From positions 1-64,000 of the forward strand of contig NZ_UAUI01000013.1 of the NCBI RefSeq assembly GCF_900455735.1: DNA of 64,000 nt, written 5' to 3'. The position numbers were made by a program, and so were the translations under genes. The notes beneath the pieces are model-generated. The model ran no database searches. It was not told the origin of the DNA and was given only the letters and a program-made list of their open reading frames with translations. The stretch is from Rhodococcus wratislaviensis (lineage in GTDB: Bacteria > Actinomycetota > Actinomycetes > Mycobacteriales > Mycobacteriaceae). How positions within the stretch are numbered: position 1 is the first letter of the stretch; each line of letters begins with the position of its first letter. Of this stretch, positions 16,451-26,674 are shown piece after piece.

Positions 16451-16566
16451 CACCGGAAGTCGACACGGAACCGGACTACCGGTTCACTCTCGCGAACGAA
16501 CGGACCTTCCTCGCCTGGGTCCGCACTGCACTCGGACTGCTGGCCGGGATCACCCTCCGTGGGTGA
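16447..16566 (+). pseudogene. Remnant of a DUF202 membrane protein
   Basis: Directly after the TauD remnant, in a different frame, the sequence reads [20 protein letters not shown], then [10 protein letters not shown] and a stop at 16564. The first part is the characteristic N-terminus of DUF202 (YidH-like) small membrane proteins, which normally run to 100-130 residues with three membrane segments. No ATG, GTG or TTG start is present in this frame and the protein is cut after the first membrane segment. It is a fragment, and with the TauD remnant marks a deletion scar. Confidence 0.75.
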
Positions 16567-16666
16567 TCCCGCCGACAGCAGCGCGCGGTTAGCGTCGCCG
16601 AGAGCCGCATCCGAATTTCGGGGGCGGGCACCGACCACCGCCCTCAGCAGTCGCAGAGAGGTAGCC

Positions 16667-19030
16667 ATGGCAGCCGATTCGACGGACATCCAACGCGGAA
16701 CCCTTCCGATTCCCGACCTCGAGTACACGGGAACCGTCACCTACGACGCGTCGGATCCGGACACGAGCTATCCACCGATTCGCCGCCTGCTCCCACCCGA
16801 CGGCTCCCCGAACGTGCTGGTCATCCTCGTCGACGACACCGGCTTCGGCGCGTCCAGCTCGTTCGGCGGTCCGGTGGAGACACCGAACTTCGAACGCGTC
16901 GCCGCCCAGGGGCTCAAGTACACCCGTTTCCACACGACGGCACTGTGCTCACCGACGCGTGCCGCTCTGCTGTCCGGCCGCAACCACCACACGGTCGGGA
17001 TGGGTGGCATCACCGAGATTGCGACGAGCGCACCCGGTTACAGCTCGCTGAGGCCCAACAACTGCGCCCCGCTCGCCGAGATACTCAAGCTCAACGGTTA
17101 CAGCACGGCGCAGTTCGGGAAGTGCCACGAGGTCCCCGTCTGGGAGTCCTCACCGGTCGGTCCCTTCGACCACTGGCCACACCCGGGCGGGGGCTTCGAG
17201 TACTTCTACGGGTTCATCGGCGGGGAGACCAACCAGTGGTACCCGGCAATCTACGAGAACACCTCCCCGCTCGAGCCCTGGGGCACTCCCGACGAGGGGT
17301 ACCACTTCATGGCGGACATGGCGGACAAGGCGATCGCCTGGACCAAGCAGCAGAAGGCACTCGCGCCCGACAAGCCGTTCTTCACCTATTTCGCGCCCGG
17401 CGCCACCCACGCCCCACACCACGTGCCGAAGGAATGGGCGGACAAGTACCGGGGCAAGTTCGATCAGGGCTGGGACAAGCTCCGCGAAGAGACGTTCGCC
17501 CGGCAGAAGGAACTCGGGGTGGTCCCTCGCGAGGCCACCCTCACCGCTCGAAGCCCGGGCATCCCCGCGTGGGAGGAGATGAGCGAGAAACTCCGTCCGG
17601 CACTCGCCCGCCAGATGGAGGTCTATGCCGGATTCCTCGCCTACACCGACCACCACGTCGGACGGGTGCTGGATTCTCTCGACGATCTCGGAGTCCTCGA
17701 CGACACCCTCGTGTACATCATCATCGGCGACAACGGGGCGTCCGCCGAAGGAACGACGAAGGGAACCACCAACGAGAGTTTCATCATCAACCACATGGAT
17801 CACCTCGAAACCGAGGACTACATGATCGAGCACATCGACGACCTCGGCACTCCCGACTCCTACAACCACTACGCCATCGGCTGGGCACACGCGATGGACA
17901 CCCCGTACCAGTGGACCAAGCAGGTGGCCTCGCATTGGGGCGGCACCCGCAACGGGACGATCGTGAGCTGGCCGAACGGCATCGCGGCACGCGGCGAGAT
18001 TCGCGACCAATTCGCGCACGTCATCGATGTCGCACCCACGGTGCTCGCGGCCGCGGGCATTCCCGAACCGAGCACGGTGCACGGTGTCACGCAGCGCCCG
18101 TTCGAGGGCACGGCGATGAACTACTCCTTCGACGACGGTGACGCACCGGAACAGCACGAAACGCAGTACTTCGAGATGCTCGGCAACCGCGCGATCTTCC
18201 ACAAGGGCTGGACCGCCGTCGCCAAACACAAGGACCCGTGGCTCTCCTCGTCGCACGGCCTCGACGCCGACGTATGGGAGCTCTACAACGTGGAAGAGGA
18301 CTGGACGCAGTCGCACGACCTCGCGGGCGAGCACCCGGACAAGCTGGCCGAGCTGCAGCGGCTGTTCCTCATCCAGGCGGCGCGATTCAAGGTGCTGCCC
18401 ATGGATACGCGGTCGGCCGAGCGGTTCAACAACGAACTGGTCGGCAGACCCACATTGATCCAGGGGACCTCGCAGGTGTTCTACCCGGGGATGAAGCGGC
18501 TCAGTGAGAACTCGGTCATCAACGTCAAGAACAAGTCGCACTCGGTCACCGCGAAAGTAACCATCCCGGAATCGGGCGCGAACGGGGTCATTCTCGTCCA
18601 GGGCGGGGCGTTCGGCGGCTGGAGTGTGTATACGAGGGACGGATACCTGAAATACACCTACAACGTCCTCGGGATGAACGAGTACACCACCACCTCCGAC
18701 CAGCCGTTATCCCCCGGAGAGCACGAAGTGCGCATGGAGTTCGAGTACGAAGGCGGCGGCCTCGGTAAAGGCGGCACCGTCACCCTCTCCGCGGACGGAC
18801 ACCCCATCGGCACGGGGAAGGTGGAACGGACACTTCCCTTCATGTTCTCGATGGACGAAACGGTGGACGTCGGAATCGATGTCGCCTCCCCCGTCTCCCG
18901 CGAGTACGGGCCGACCGGAAATGGTTTCACCGGAGACATTGCGTGGGCGCGTATCGATATCGGGGAGGACGACCACAGTCACCTGGCCGATCCCGAGCAC
19001 AGGATGACGATCGCGATGACGAAGCAGTAG
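16667..19030 (+). CDS. Type I (formylglycine) sulfatase, arylsulfatase family
   Basis: A 787-residue sulfatase. NVLVILVDDTGFG near the N-terminus supplies metal ligands, and CSPTRAALLSGRNHH holds the C-x-P-x-R maturation signal in which C94 is converted to formylglycine. GDNGASAEGT supplies further metal ligands. After the catalytic and sulfatase C-terminal parts there is a beta-rich tail (about residues 600-787). Length and layout resemble mycobacterial AtsA/AtsD proteins. No signal peptide is visible, so it is probably cytoplasmic. The ATG at 16667 follows an AGAGAGG site. A formylglycine-generating enzyme is not in the window. It would release sulfate from a sulfate ester. Confidence 0.93.
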   Translation: MAADSTDIQRGTLPIPDLEYTGTVTYDASDPDTSYPPIRRLLPPDGSPNVLVILVDDTGFGASSSFGGPVETPNFERVAAQGLKYTRFHTTALCSPTRAALLSGRNHHTVGMGGITEIATSAPGYSSLRPNNCAPLAEILKLNGYSTAQFGKCHEVPVWESSPVGPFDHWPHPGGGFEYFYGFIGGETNQWYPAIYENTSPLEPWGTPDEGYHFMADMADKAIAWTKQQKALAPDKPFFTYFAPGATHAPHHVPKEWADKYRGKFDQGWDKLREETFARQKELGVVPREATLTARSPGIPAWEEMSEKLRPALARQMEVYAGFLAYTDHHVGRVLDSLDDLGVLDDTLVYIIIGDNGASAEGTTKGTTNESFIINHMDHLETEDYMIEHIDDLGTPDSYNHYAIGWAHAMDTPYQWTKQVASHWGGTRNGTIVSWPNGIAARGEIRDQFAHVIDVAPTVLAAAGIPEPSTVHGVTQRPFEGTAMNYSFDDGDAPEQHETQYFEMLGNRAIFHKGWTAVAKHKDPWLSSSHGLDADVWELYNVEEDWTQSHDLAGEHPDKLAELQRLFLIQAARFKVLPMDTRSAERFNNELVGRPTLIQGTSQVFYPGMKRLSENSVINVKNKSHSVTAKVTIPESGANGVILVQGGAFGGWSVYTRDGYLKYTYNVLGMNEYTTTSDQPLSPGEHEVRMEFEYEGGGLGKGGTVTLSADGHPIGTGKVERTLPFMFSMDETVDVGIDVASPVSREYGPTGNGFTGDIAWARIDIGEDDHSHLADPEHRMTIAMTKQ

Positions 19031-19188
19031 TCCGAACGACATCACGAAAGCGTGGCATTCCCTGCGGTAAACACGTTCACCCACACAAGACAACGCATTC
19101 TCGCTAAAATCGTCGCACCGGCCCACCGCGTCGGAGATTGGCGTTTGTCGAAGATCGTTTCTCGGTGCAGCGAGAATTGGGGGTCGGC

Positions 19189-21834
19189 GTGACGGCAGTA
19201 CCTCTCGGGGAATTTCATCTGAGCACTCGAATACCTACGAGTGCAGGGGGTCGGACGGTTACCCGGACCCGCCTGCACGCCATGCTCACCGAGGCGCTCA
19301 CCGACGACGCCCACCCCTTCCCGGTGGCGCTCGTCTGTGCACCGGCCGGCTCGGGTAAGACGCGGGCCGTGGCCGACTGGGCACGGGAGACACTCGCCGC
19401 CGGCGACGCTCCGACCATTGCGTGGCTCACCATCGAGGAGCGGCACAACGACCTCGACGTCGTCCACCGGGCGATCCTCCGCTCACTCACCGACACCGGA
19501 AACCCTCGCCTGCAGAAGGCATGCGCCGGGCTCGATTCCGAGTCACCGGATCTCGGCGCGCACTTGTCGGCCGCGTTGCACGAACTCGGCGAGAACATCT
19601 GGATGATCATCGACGACGGCCACCTCCTCCGCGACACCGACGTACTCACCGACCTCGAGTCGTTCATGCGCTGGCAACCTCCGATGCTGCGAACGGTCAT
19701 CGTCGGGCGGTTCGAGCCGCCCCTCGCTTTGCAGCGACTTCGCCTGGACGGCAAGCTGTTCACCCTTACGGCAAAGAATCTCGCCTTCACCTCCGACGAG
19801 GCCGCCGAGATGCTCGACGAGCACGACGTCGCGCTGAGTCCGGGCGATCTCGACGCCCTGATGGATCGGACGGAGGGCTGGGCGGCCGGAATTCGCTTGG
19901 CAGGAATGTCTTTGGAAGGACACCCGGATCCGAGCCGATTGATCGCGGAGTTCACGGGCGACCGCCGGGCCGTCGCCGACTATCTCATCGAGGAGGTCCT
20001 CGCCGGCCAGACCGACGAGATGCGCGAGTTCCTCCTGCGCACGTCCGTACCTGTCTCGTTCACGGTCGAACTCGCGGAGAAGCTCACGGGCTGCGCGGAT
20101 GCGCACGGCAACATCGACTGGCTCGAGCACCACAATTTCCTGATCAGCCGAATCGCCGACAGCCCCACGCACTATCGCTACCATCCGCTGCTGCGGAGTT
20201 ATCTGCGGGCGGAGATCAGCCGGATCGGCCACGTCGAAGTCGAGAATCTCGAATTGACGGCCGCCCACTGGCACGACGAATTCGGCGACGCACTGCTCGC
20301 ACTCGAACACGCGGTGAACTCCGGTGATCACGACGAGATCGTGGCGCTGCTCGCCCGGACGTCGCTGGCCCTGATCGTCGGAGGTCATGGGGAGGCCGTC
20401 GACCGGCTCCTCGCGCGGGCACCCCGATCTTCGCAGGACCACCCGTCGGCGCGGCTCATCCGCGCCGCCGCGGCACTCGCTTCGGGCAACATTCCGGTGG
20501 CCACGTCCACCCTCGAGCTTCTCGACCGCAGGCGGTCGGGGTTGCTGGTGGACGGCGCCGCCGAGTCCCGATTACATCTGCTGCTCCGCGAATCGCTCCG
20601 CGTGCAGACCGCGATCGGCACCGGCGACATCGAGACCGCCCTGAACAGGTTGCGCGGCGTGGGTGTCGGGACGAGCGGCGATCCCGACCTCGATGCATTC
20701 GTCCTGCTGCAGGAAGGGCGCGCGTTGCTGTTCCTCGGGCGGACCGACGAGTCGGAGGTCGTGCTCGGGAAGTCGCTGGCCCACGCGCGACTCGGCGATG
20801 CGCCGCTGGGCGTCATGTACTGCCTGGGAACCCTCGGCACCGTCGCGATGTCGCGGGGCGACGTGGTACGGGCGTCCGCGCTGGCCGACGAGGCACTCAC
20901 GATCGGCCGGACGCATTCGGCAACGAGCGATCCCGCATTCCAGTCGACGAAGCTCATCGACTCCTGGTGCCGCTATGTCCGGATGGACCCCGATGCCGCC
21001 CGCGCCGCCGCCGAATCCGCGGAGGCGCTGCGTCGCGCGAACACCGGGACCGCGGGGTTCGCCGACGGCGCCGCCACCCTGTTCGGTCTCGACGAGTCCG
21101 GACACCGGCACAGTTCGGTGACGACGCTGCACGCGGAGAGCCCCGTGTCGTCCTCGTTGCCGGTACCGCCCGGGGTCCGGGCGGTGTTGCTGCCTGCCAT
21201 CCAGTACGCGTATCTCGCTGCCGGCGAGATCGGGTGGGCGCACGAATTGGCGACCGAAACGCATGCCCTCCTCGGGCCCACCGGCGACACAGCCGTCGTC
21301 GAGGCGATCGTCCATCTGCATCTCCACCGCCTCGACTTGGCCCGTAAGACAATCCAACCCGTCCTCGACGGTGAACTGGACTGTGCGGCGGGAACCAACC
21401 TGATCGCGGCGTGGCTCGTCGACGCATCGATCGCGCTTGCCCGCAAACATGATTCACGTGCCCACAGCGCTCTCACCGAGGCCTTGCGTCTCGCGGAGCC
21501 GCAGTCGGTGGTGCGCCCGTTCCACGACTGCGGACCCCAGATCCGAGAACTCCTCGTGCGGAGCACCGGCCGGTTCGGTGTCCTCGAAGCATTCGCAGAG
21601 CGGCTCCGGGCGTCGTTCCCGCGGTCGGAGAGCGCTGCGTCCGACATGTTGACTCCCCGCGAACTGGAACTCCTCGTGGAGCTTCCGTCGTGGCGCACCG
21701 CCGAGCAGATCGCGGCAGATCTGTGCGTGTCGGTGAACACCGTGAAGACCCATCTGCGCGGGATCTACCGCAAACTCGGCGTCACCTCCCGCCGCGACGC
21801 CATCGCCGCCGCACAACACAACGGCTTGCTCTGA
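19189..21834 (+). CDS. LAL-type (MalT-like) LuxR-family transcriptional activator
   Basis: About 881 residues. A Walker A motif APAGSGKT lies at residues 51-58 and a Walker B-like IIDDGH further on, followed by a long helical repeat region resembling the MalT sensor part. The C-terminal 60 residues are a LuxR helix-turn-helix (LTPRELELLVEL, then CVSVNTVKTHLRGIYRKLGV). Such large ATPase activators respond to small inducers. A GTG at 19189 is taken as start because of the purine-rich stretch before it and the conserved region after it; a TTG at 19138 would add 17 residues. It follows the sulfatase on the same strand by 158 bp and may control it; this is inference. Confidence 0.88.
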   Translation: MTAVPLGEFHLSTRIPTSAGGRTVTRTRLHAMLTEALTDDAHPFPVALVCAPAGSGKTRAVADWARETLAAGDAPTIAWLTIEERHNDLDVVHRAILRSLTDTGNPRLQKACAGLDSESPDLGAHLSAALHELGENIWMIIDDGHLLRDTDVLTDLESFMRWQPPMLRTVIVGRFEPPLALQRLRLDGKLFTLTAKNLAFTSDEAAEMLDEHDVALSPGDLDALMDRTEGWAAGIRLAGMSLEGHPDPSRLIAEFTGDRRAVADYLIEEVLAGQTDEMREFLLRTSVPVSFTVELAEKLTGCADAHGNIDWLEHHNFLISRIADSPTHYRYHPLLRSYLRAEISRIGHVEVENLELTAAHWHDEFGDALLALEHAVNSGDHDEIVALLARTSLALIVGGHGEAVDRLLARAPRSSQDHPSARLIRAAAALASGNIPVATSTLELLDRRRSGLLVDGAAESRLHLLLRESLRVQTAIGTGDIETALNRLRGVGVGTSGDPDLDAFVLLQEGRALLFLGRTDESEVVLGKSLAHARLGDAPLGVMYCLGTLGTVAMSRGDVVRASALADEALTIGRTHSATSDPAFQSTKLIDSWCRYVRMDPDAARAAAESAEALRRANTGTAGFADGAATLFGLDESGHRHSSVTTLHAESPVSSSLPVPPGVRAVLLPAIQYAYLAAGEIGWAHELATETHALLGPTGDTAVVEAIVHLHLHRLDLARKTIQPVLDGELDCAAGTNLIAAWLVDASIALARKHDSRAHSALTEALRLAEPQSVVRPFHDCGPQIRELLVRSTGRFGVLEAFAERLRASFPRSESAASDMLTPRELELLVELPSWRTAEQIAADLCVSVNTVKTHLRGIYRKLGVTSRRDAIAAAQHNGLL

Positions 21835-21918
21835 GCCGGTTCACCACTTGCGGGTGAGGCGCGTCGCCGTTCCGTCGGTCACCCTGAAATCTACGGCTGA
21901 CCGAGTTCTGGAACGACG

Positions 21919-22173
21919 ATGCGAATGAAGGAGCCCGCCGTGGTGCGTCCTGAATCGAACTGGCCCGGCAAGGTCAGGTATGCGTTCCTGATCAGCGGCG
22001 CCCTGTCCGATCGGGTGCTGGCCGCGTTCCCCGAGTTGGACGTCTCGGACGTCACTACCGGTGACACCACGCTCTACGGCCCGGTCGACAGCCCGACGGA
22101 ACTCCGGGGCATGCTGGCGCGCTTCGACGCGCTGGGACTGACCGTCATCGAGATGCGGCGGCTACCGGACTGA
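21919..22173 (+). CDS. Small conserved actinobacterial protein of unknown function
   Basis: An 84-residue protein, KVRYAFLISGALSDRVLAAF in its first half and TTLYGPVDSPTELRG then LGLTVIEMRRLP at its end. The alternating strand-helix-strand pattern resembles small ACT/ferredoxin-like proteins common in actinobacteria (recalled similarity, no named family). There are no cysteines, signal peptide or membrane segments. An ATG six bases downstream is an alternative start. It lies 52 bp upstream of the PknD-like kinase on the same strand. No function is claimed. Confidence 0.7.
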   Translation: MRMKEPAVVRPESNWPGKVRYAFLISGALSDRVLAAFPELDVSDVTTGDTTLYGPVDSPTELRGMLARFDALGLTVIEMRRLPD

Positions 22174-22225
22174 CCCGGCGTCGGGGTTCAATGGTTGGAG
22201 GGTCCCGGGAGGCGGTGAAGCCGAT

Positions 22226-24028
22226 GTGAGCGGCGAGTTCGAACCGGGCACGGTGTTTGCCGGCTACGTGATCGAGCGGGTTCTGGGACGAGGCGGCATG
22301 GGCACCGTCTACCTCGCCCAGCATCCCAACCTGCCGCGCAAGATCGCCCTCAAACTGCTCGACACGTCATGGACGAACGACGACTACGTCCGGTCACGTT
22401 TCGAGTCGGAGGCAGACCACGCCGCACATCTCGACCATCCCAACATCGTCACCGTCCACGACCGCGGCCGCGAAGGCGGCAGGTTGTGGATCGCGATGCA
22501 GTACGTTCCCGGCACCGACGCCAGGAAAGCACTCGGCTCCGGTGCCCTCGATGTCGAGCGCGCCGTGCACATCGTCAGCGAGACGGGGAAGGCGCTCGAC
22601 CACGCCCACCAGGCCGGGATCTTGCACCGTGACGTGAAGCCGGCGAATATACTGCTCGCGCCGGGCGACCCCGAACGGGTGCTGCTCACCGATTTCGGCA
22701 CCGCCAAGGCCCTGGACGAAACGCATCAGCTGACCCGCACCGGGATGTTGGTGGCGACCCTGCACTACGCCGCGCCCGAGCAGATCGAGGGCGAGAAACT
22801 CGACCACCGCGTCGACATCTACGCGTTGGGCTGCACCTTCTTCCACCTGCTCACCAACGAACCGCCGTATCCCGGTAACACCGCCTCCTCGGTGATGCAC
22901 GGACATCTGAACGGGCCGATTCCCCGACCGAGCGTGGTGCGCCCCGGGCTGCCCGCCGGTGTCGATGCGGTCGTCGCGCGCGCCATGGCCAAGGACCGCG
23001 ACGAGCGCTACTCGACGTGTCGTGAGTTCAGCGATGCCGTCCGCGCGATCGGGTGGACCGATCCCGGACCGGTCACCCGGCCTGCTGACCTGGTCGATCC
23101 CGCCGCAACCACCCGGACGAGCAGTCCGGCCGTGACCCGCCCCGACACCGATCAGGGTGCCGAGCCGACGAAACCGACAACGGTCGCGGGGCGGCGGAAG
23201 CGCTGGCTGCTCGCCGCGCTGCTGGCGGGCGTCCTCGTGGTCGCCGGTGTCGCTTATATCGCCTGGCCGGGTGCGGAGTCGGCGAGCGCGCAGGTCGTGC
23301 TCCCGCTGACCGGTCTCCAGGGTCCGGCCGGGCTCGCGGTCTCGGGGACCGGGGACCTGTACATCGCGGACAGCGCGGCCAAACAGGTTCTGAGAGTGAG
23401 CGCCGGGACGTACGAGCAGACCGTCCTTCCCTTCACCGGCCTCGAGGTTCCCCAGGGAGTCGCGGTCAGTGCGTCCGGCGACGTGTACGTCTCCGATCTC
23501 GTGACCAACACCGTGACAATGCTGCACGGCGGCACCCAGGTGCCGATGCCGTTCGACGGTCTCGACCAGCCGTTCGGAATCGCGCTCGGACCGGACGCCA
23601 CGCTGTATGTCGCCGATACGCTGAACAACCGGGTGATGGCCCTCCACGACGTCACCGCGGCTCCCGTCGCGGTGCCGCTCACGGTGATCGGCCCGTTCGC
23701 CGTCGCCGTCAGTGAACACGGGGATCTCTACGTCGGCACGCCCAACAAGGTGCTCGCGTGGAACGCCGCCACCCATGCCCAGAGCTTCCTGCCCTTCACC
23801 GACGTCCAGAGCGTCGGTGGTGTCGCGGTCGACGACGAGGGAACCGTGTACGCCATCGATCAGAACCACAATCGCATTCTGCGGCTGGCCGCCGGTTCGG
23901 ACGAGCAGGAGGTTCTCCCGTTCTCCGGGCTGGACCAGCCGGAGGGTATCGCCGTGTCCGGCAGAGGCGACGTCTACGTCGCGGACACCGACAACAGCAG
24001 AGTGATCATGCTCCCGGCGGGAAGCTGA
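22226..24028 (+). CDS. pknD: PknD-like Ser/Thr receptor kinase with beta-propeller sensor
   Basis: A 600-residue membrane kinase. Residues about 14-275 are a Hanks-type kinase: LGRGGMGTVY, lysine K43, HRDVKPANILL (D136), DFGTAK (D156) and an activation loop TRTGMLVATLHYAAPEQ. A Pro/Thr-rich linker follows, then one membrane segment (about 327-348, WLLAALLAGVLVVAGVAYIAW). The outer part is about six NHL-like propeller blades, each with a GLA-V---G-LYVAD type repeat. This is the layout of mycobacterial PknD, an extracellular sensor kinase. The start is a GTG after GGGAGG. It ends 10 bp from the convergent WhiB gene. The ligand and substrates are unknown. Confidence 0.93.
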   Translation: MSGEFEPGTVFAGYVIERVLGRGGMGTVYLAQHPNLPRKIALKLLDTSWTNDDYVRSRFESEADHAAHLDHPNIVTVHDRGREGGRLWIAMQYVPGTDARKALGSGALDVERAVHIVSETGKALDHAHQAGILHRDVKPANILLAPGDPERVLLTDFGTAKALDETHQLTRTGMLVATLHYAAPEQIEGEKLDHRVDIYALGCTFFHLLTNEPPYPGNTASSVMHGHLNGPIPRPSVVRPGLPAGVDAVVARAMAKDRDERYSTCREFSDAVRAIGWTDPGPVTRPADLVDPAATTRTSSPAVTRPDTDQGAEPTKPTTVAGRRKRWLLAALLAGVLVVAGVAYIAWPGAESASAQVVLPLTGLQGPAGLAVSGTGDLYIADSAAKQVLRVSAGTYEQTVLPFTGLEVPQGVAVSASGDVYVSDLVTNTVTMLHGGTQVPMPFDGLDQPFGIALGPDATLYVADTLNNRVMALHDVTAAPVAVPLTVIGPFAVAVSEHGDLYVGTPNKVLAWNAATHAQSFLPFTDVQSVGGVAVDDEGTVYAIDQNHNRILRLAAGSDEQEVLPFSGLDQPEGIAVSGRGDVYVADTDNSRVIMLPAGS

Positions 24029-24038
24029 CCGCTCGCGC

Positions 24039-24374
24039 TCAGGCCTGGCGCGCCAGATCGAAGCCGAAGGATTCCGCGACCGCCTCGTCCACCCGGCCGT
24101 GGTGAGTGGCGAGCAACTCTTCACGCTCGTTCGCGGAGAGCCCACCCCAGATGCCGTACGGTTCACCGACACTGAGCGCGTGCTCCCGGCACTGCACCAG
24201 CACGGGGCATCCGCGGCAGATCATCTTGGCGCGGAAGTCCCGCATCTCGCGGGCCCGGCCACGTTCGCGGTCGGGGTGGAAGAACGTGGACGACTCGTAG
24301 CCGCGGCACGCGGCGTCCCTCTGCCAGTCCCACACCTCGGCGACCGGAATGGGAAGACTCAACCGATTGGACAT
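24039..24374 (-). CDS. WhiB-family iron-sulfur regulator, WhiB3-like
   Basis: A 111-residue WhiB protein with the four cluster cysteines C23, C53, C56 and C62 and the family turn EPYGIWGGL. The run VWDWQRDAACRGYESSTFFH and PDRERGRAR resemble mycobacterial WhiB3 more than WhiB1, 2, 4, 6 or 7. WhiB3 binds a [4Fe-4S] cluster, senses redox and NO, partners sigma factor SigA and adjusts lipid and carbon metabolism. Its ATG lies inside the 3' end of the ROK kinase gene (16-bp overlap), so it is translated from the same mRNA. The C-terminal basic tail of WhiB3 is not obvious here. Confidence 0.9.
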   Translation of the reverse strand: MSNRLSLPIPVAEVWDWQRDAACRGYESSTFFHPDRERGRAREMRDFRAKMICRGCPVLVQCREHALSVGEPYGIWGGLSANEREELLATHHGRVDEAVAESFGFDLARQA

Positions 24375-25363
24375 TGCACTCCTCCAGATACTCGTGAGCC
24401 GTTGTGTGCGAGCCCGAGAACTCGTTCCCGGGCCAGATCGGCGGCGCCGACGATGCCGACGTTCGCGCCGAGTTCAGCCAGTCGCACCTCGGCGACCGGT
24501 CGGTGTGCGCGTCCGGTGAGACGGTTCTCGAACGCGGCGGCGGCGGGACCGCGCAGCAGTTCGCCCGCCTCGCACACTCCCCCGCCGATGATGAACAGGT
24601 CGGGGTCGAAGAACGCGGCGATATCCGCCATGCCGTGTCCCAGCCAGGAACCGATCACCCGGAAACACTCGAGCGCGGCGGGGTCACCGTCCTGCGCGGC
24701 CGCGGTGATGTGCAGGCCCGTGATGGCGTCCGCCCTTCCGCCGGCGCGGGCAAGGAGGTCTGCAGCGAAACCCGGCGAGACGTTCGCGAGATCCTGCGCT
24801 TCGCGGACGAGTGCCCGCCCACTGGCGTAACGCTCCCAGCAGCCGTGGTTGCCGCAGCCGCATCGGCGACCGTGCGGTTCGACGTTGAGATGCCCGAATT
24901 CCGCGGCCACACCGAACTTGCCGCGATGAAGAACGCCGTCGACGACGATGCCGCCGCCGATCCCGGTTCCGACCGTGAGCACGACGACGGTCTGCCCCGT
25001 CCGCCCGGCCCCGAAGCGCGCCTCGCCCCATGCCGCGGCGTTGGCATCGTTCTCCACCACCGTCGGCAGTCCGCACGCCGCTTCGACCACCTCACCCAGA
25101 GGCTCGTTGCGCCAGGCCAGATTCGGGGCGAAGAGCACGGTGCTGAGGTCTGCGGCGACGAAGCCGGCCGCGCCGATGCCGACAGCCTGCACCGGGTGGG
25201 TATCCGCCAGTTCGCGGACGAGTTCGGCGATGACGTTCTCGACGTGGCGCGCATCGTGGGACGGGGTGTCACGACGCACCATCCGGTGGATGACTCCGTC
25301 GGTGTCGACCACGCCGGCTGCGATCTTCGTGCCACCCACGTCGATGCCAATTGTCAGAGCCAT
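24359..25363 (-). CDS. ROK-family glucokinase-like sugar kinase
   Basis: A 334-residue ROK protein without a DNA-binding N-terminus, thus a kinase and not a repressor. It has the ATP motif IGIDVGGTKIAAG, ENDANAAAWGE with the catalytic Asp, VGTGIGGGIV, EFGHLN and the zinc motif CGCGNHGCWE. It probably phosphorylates glucose released by the glucosidase encoded at 27875-29560. The ATG at 25363 is preferred over a TTG 18 bases further out, which would overlap the GAAGAGG ribosome site. The gene runs into the whiB3-like gene by 16 bp and diverges from the ABC ATPase gene. Confidence 0.9.
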   Translation of the reverse strand: MALTIGIDVGGTKIAAGVVDTDGVIHRMVRRDTPSHDARHVENVIAELVRELADTHPVQAVGIGAAGFVAADLSTVLFAPNLAWRNEPLGEVVEAACGLPTVVENDANAAAWGEARFGAGRTGQTVVVLTVGTGIGGGIVVDGVLHRGKFGVAAEFGHLNVEPHGRRCGCGNHGCWERYASGRALVREAQDLANVSPGFAADLLARAGGRADAITGLHITAAAQDGDPAALECFRVIGSWLGHGMADIAAFFDPDLFIIGGGVCEAGELLRGPAAAAFENRLTGRAHRPVAEVRLAELGANVGIVGAADLARERVLGLAHNGSRVSGGVQCPIG

Positions 25364-25592
25364 GTCTCGTGTCCTCTTCAAATCTGCGAGTGAGGGGTGT
25401 CACGCTGACAGTAGAGGACCTTTGGATTTTCATCAATACATACTTCCGTCTTTTCAAGAACAAAGCCGGTTCGTCTCCAAGTGGACAAGCACTGTGATCT
25501 AGGCCATAGTTCTTCCTCGTCGGTGTCTACCGGCACACCCCTAACACTCGGATCGTCCGGCACGTTCCTGCCGGTGGAGGGATTCATTTCTC

Positions 25593-26672
<1,080 letters not shown>

Positions 26673-26674
26673 CG

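Noticed and set aside
25364..25592. Search for a LacI-type operator or riboswitch in the 229-bp region between glucokinase and ABC ATPase genes
   Set aside because: Only an A/T-richer stretch near 25415-25470 and a small hairpin near 25557-25574 are seen; nothing resembles the palindromes at 27711 and 27818.
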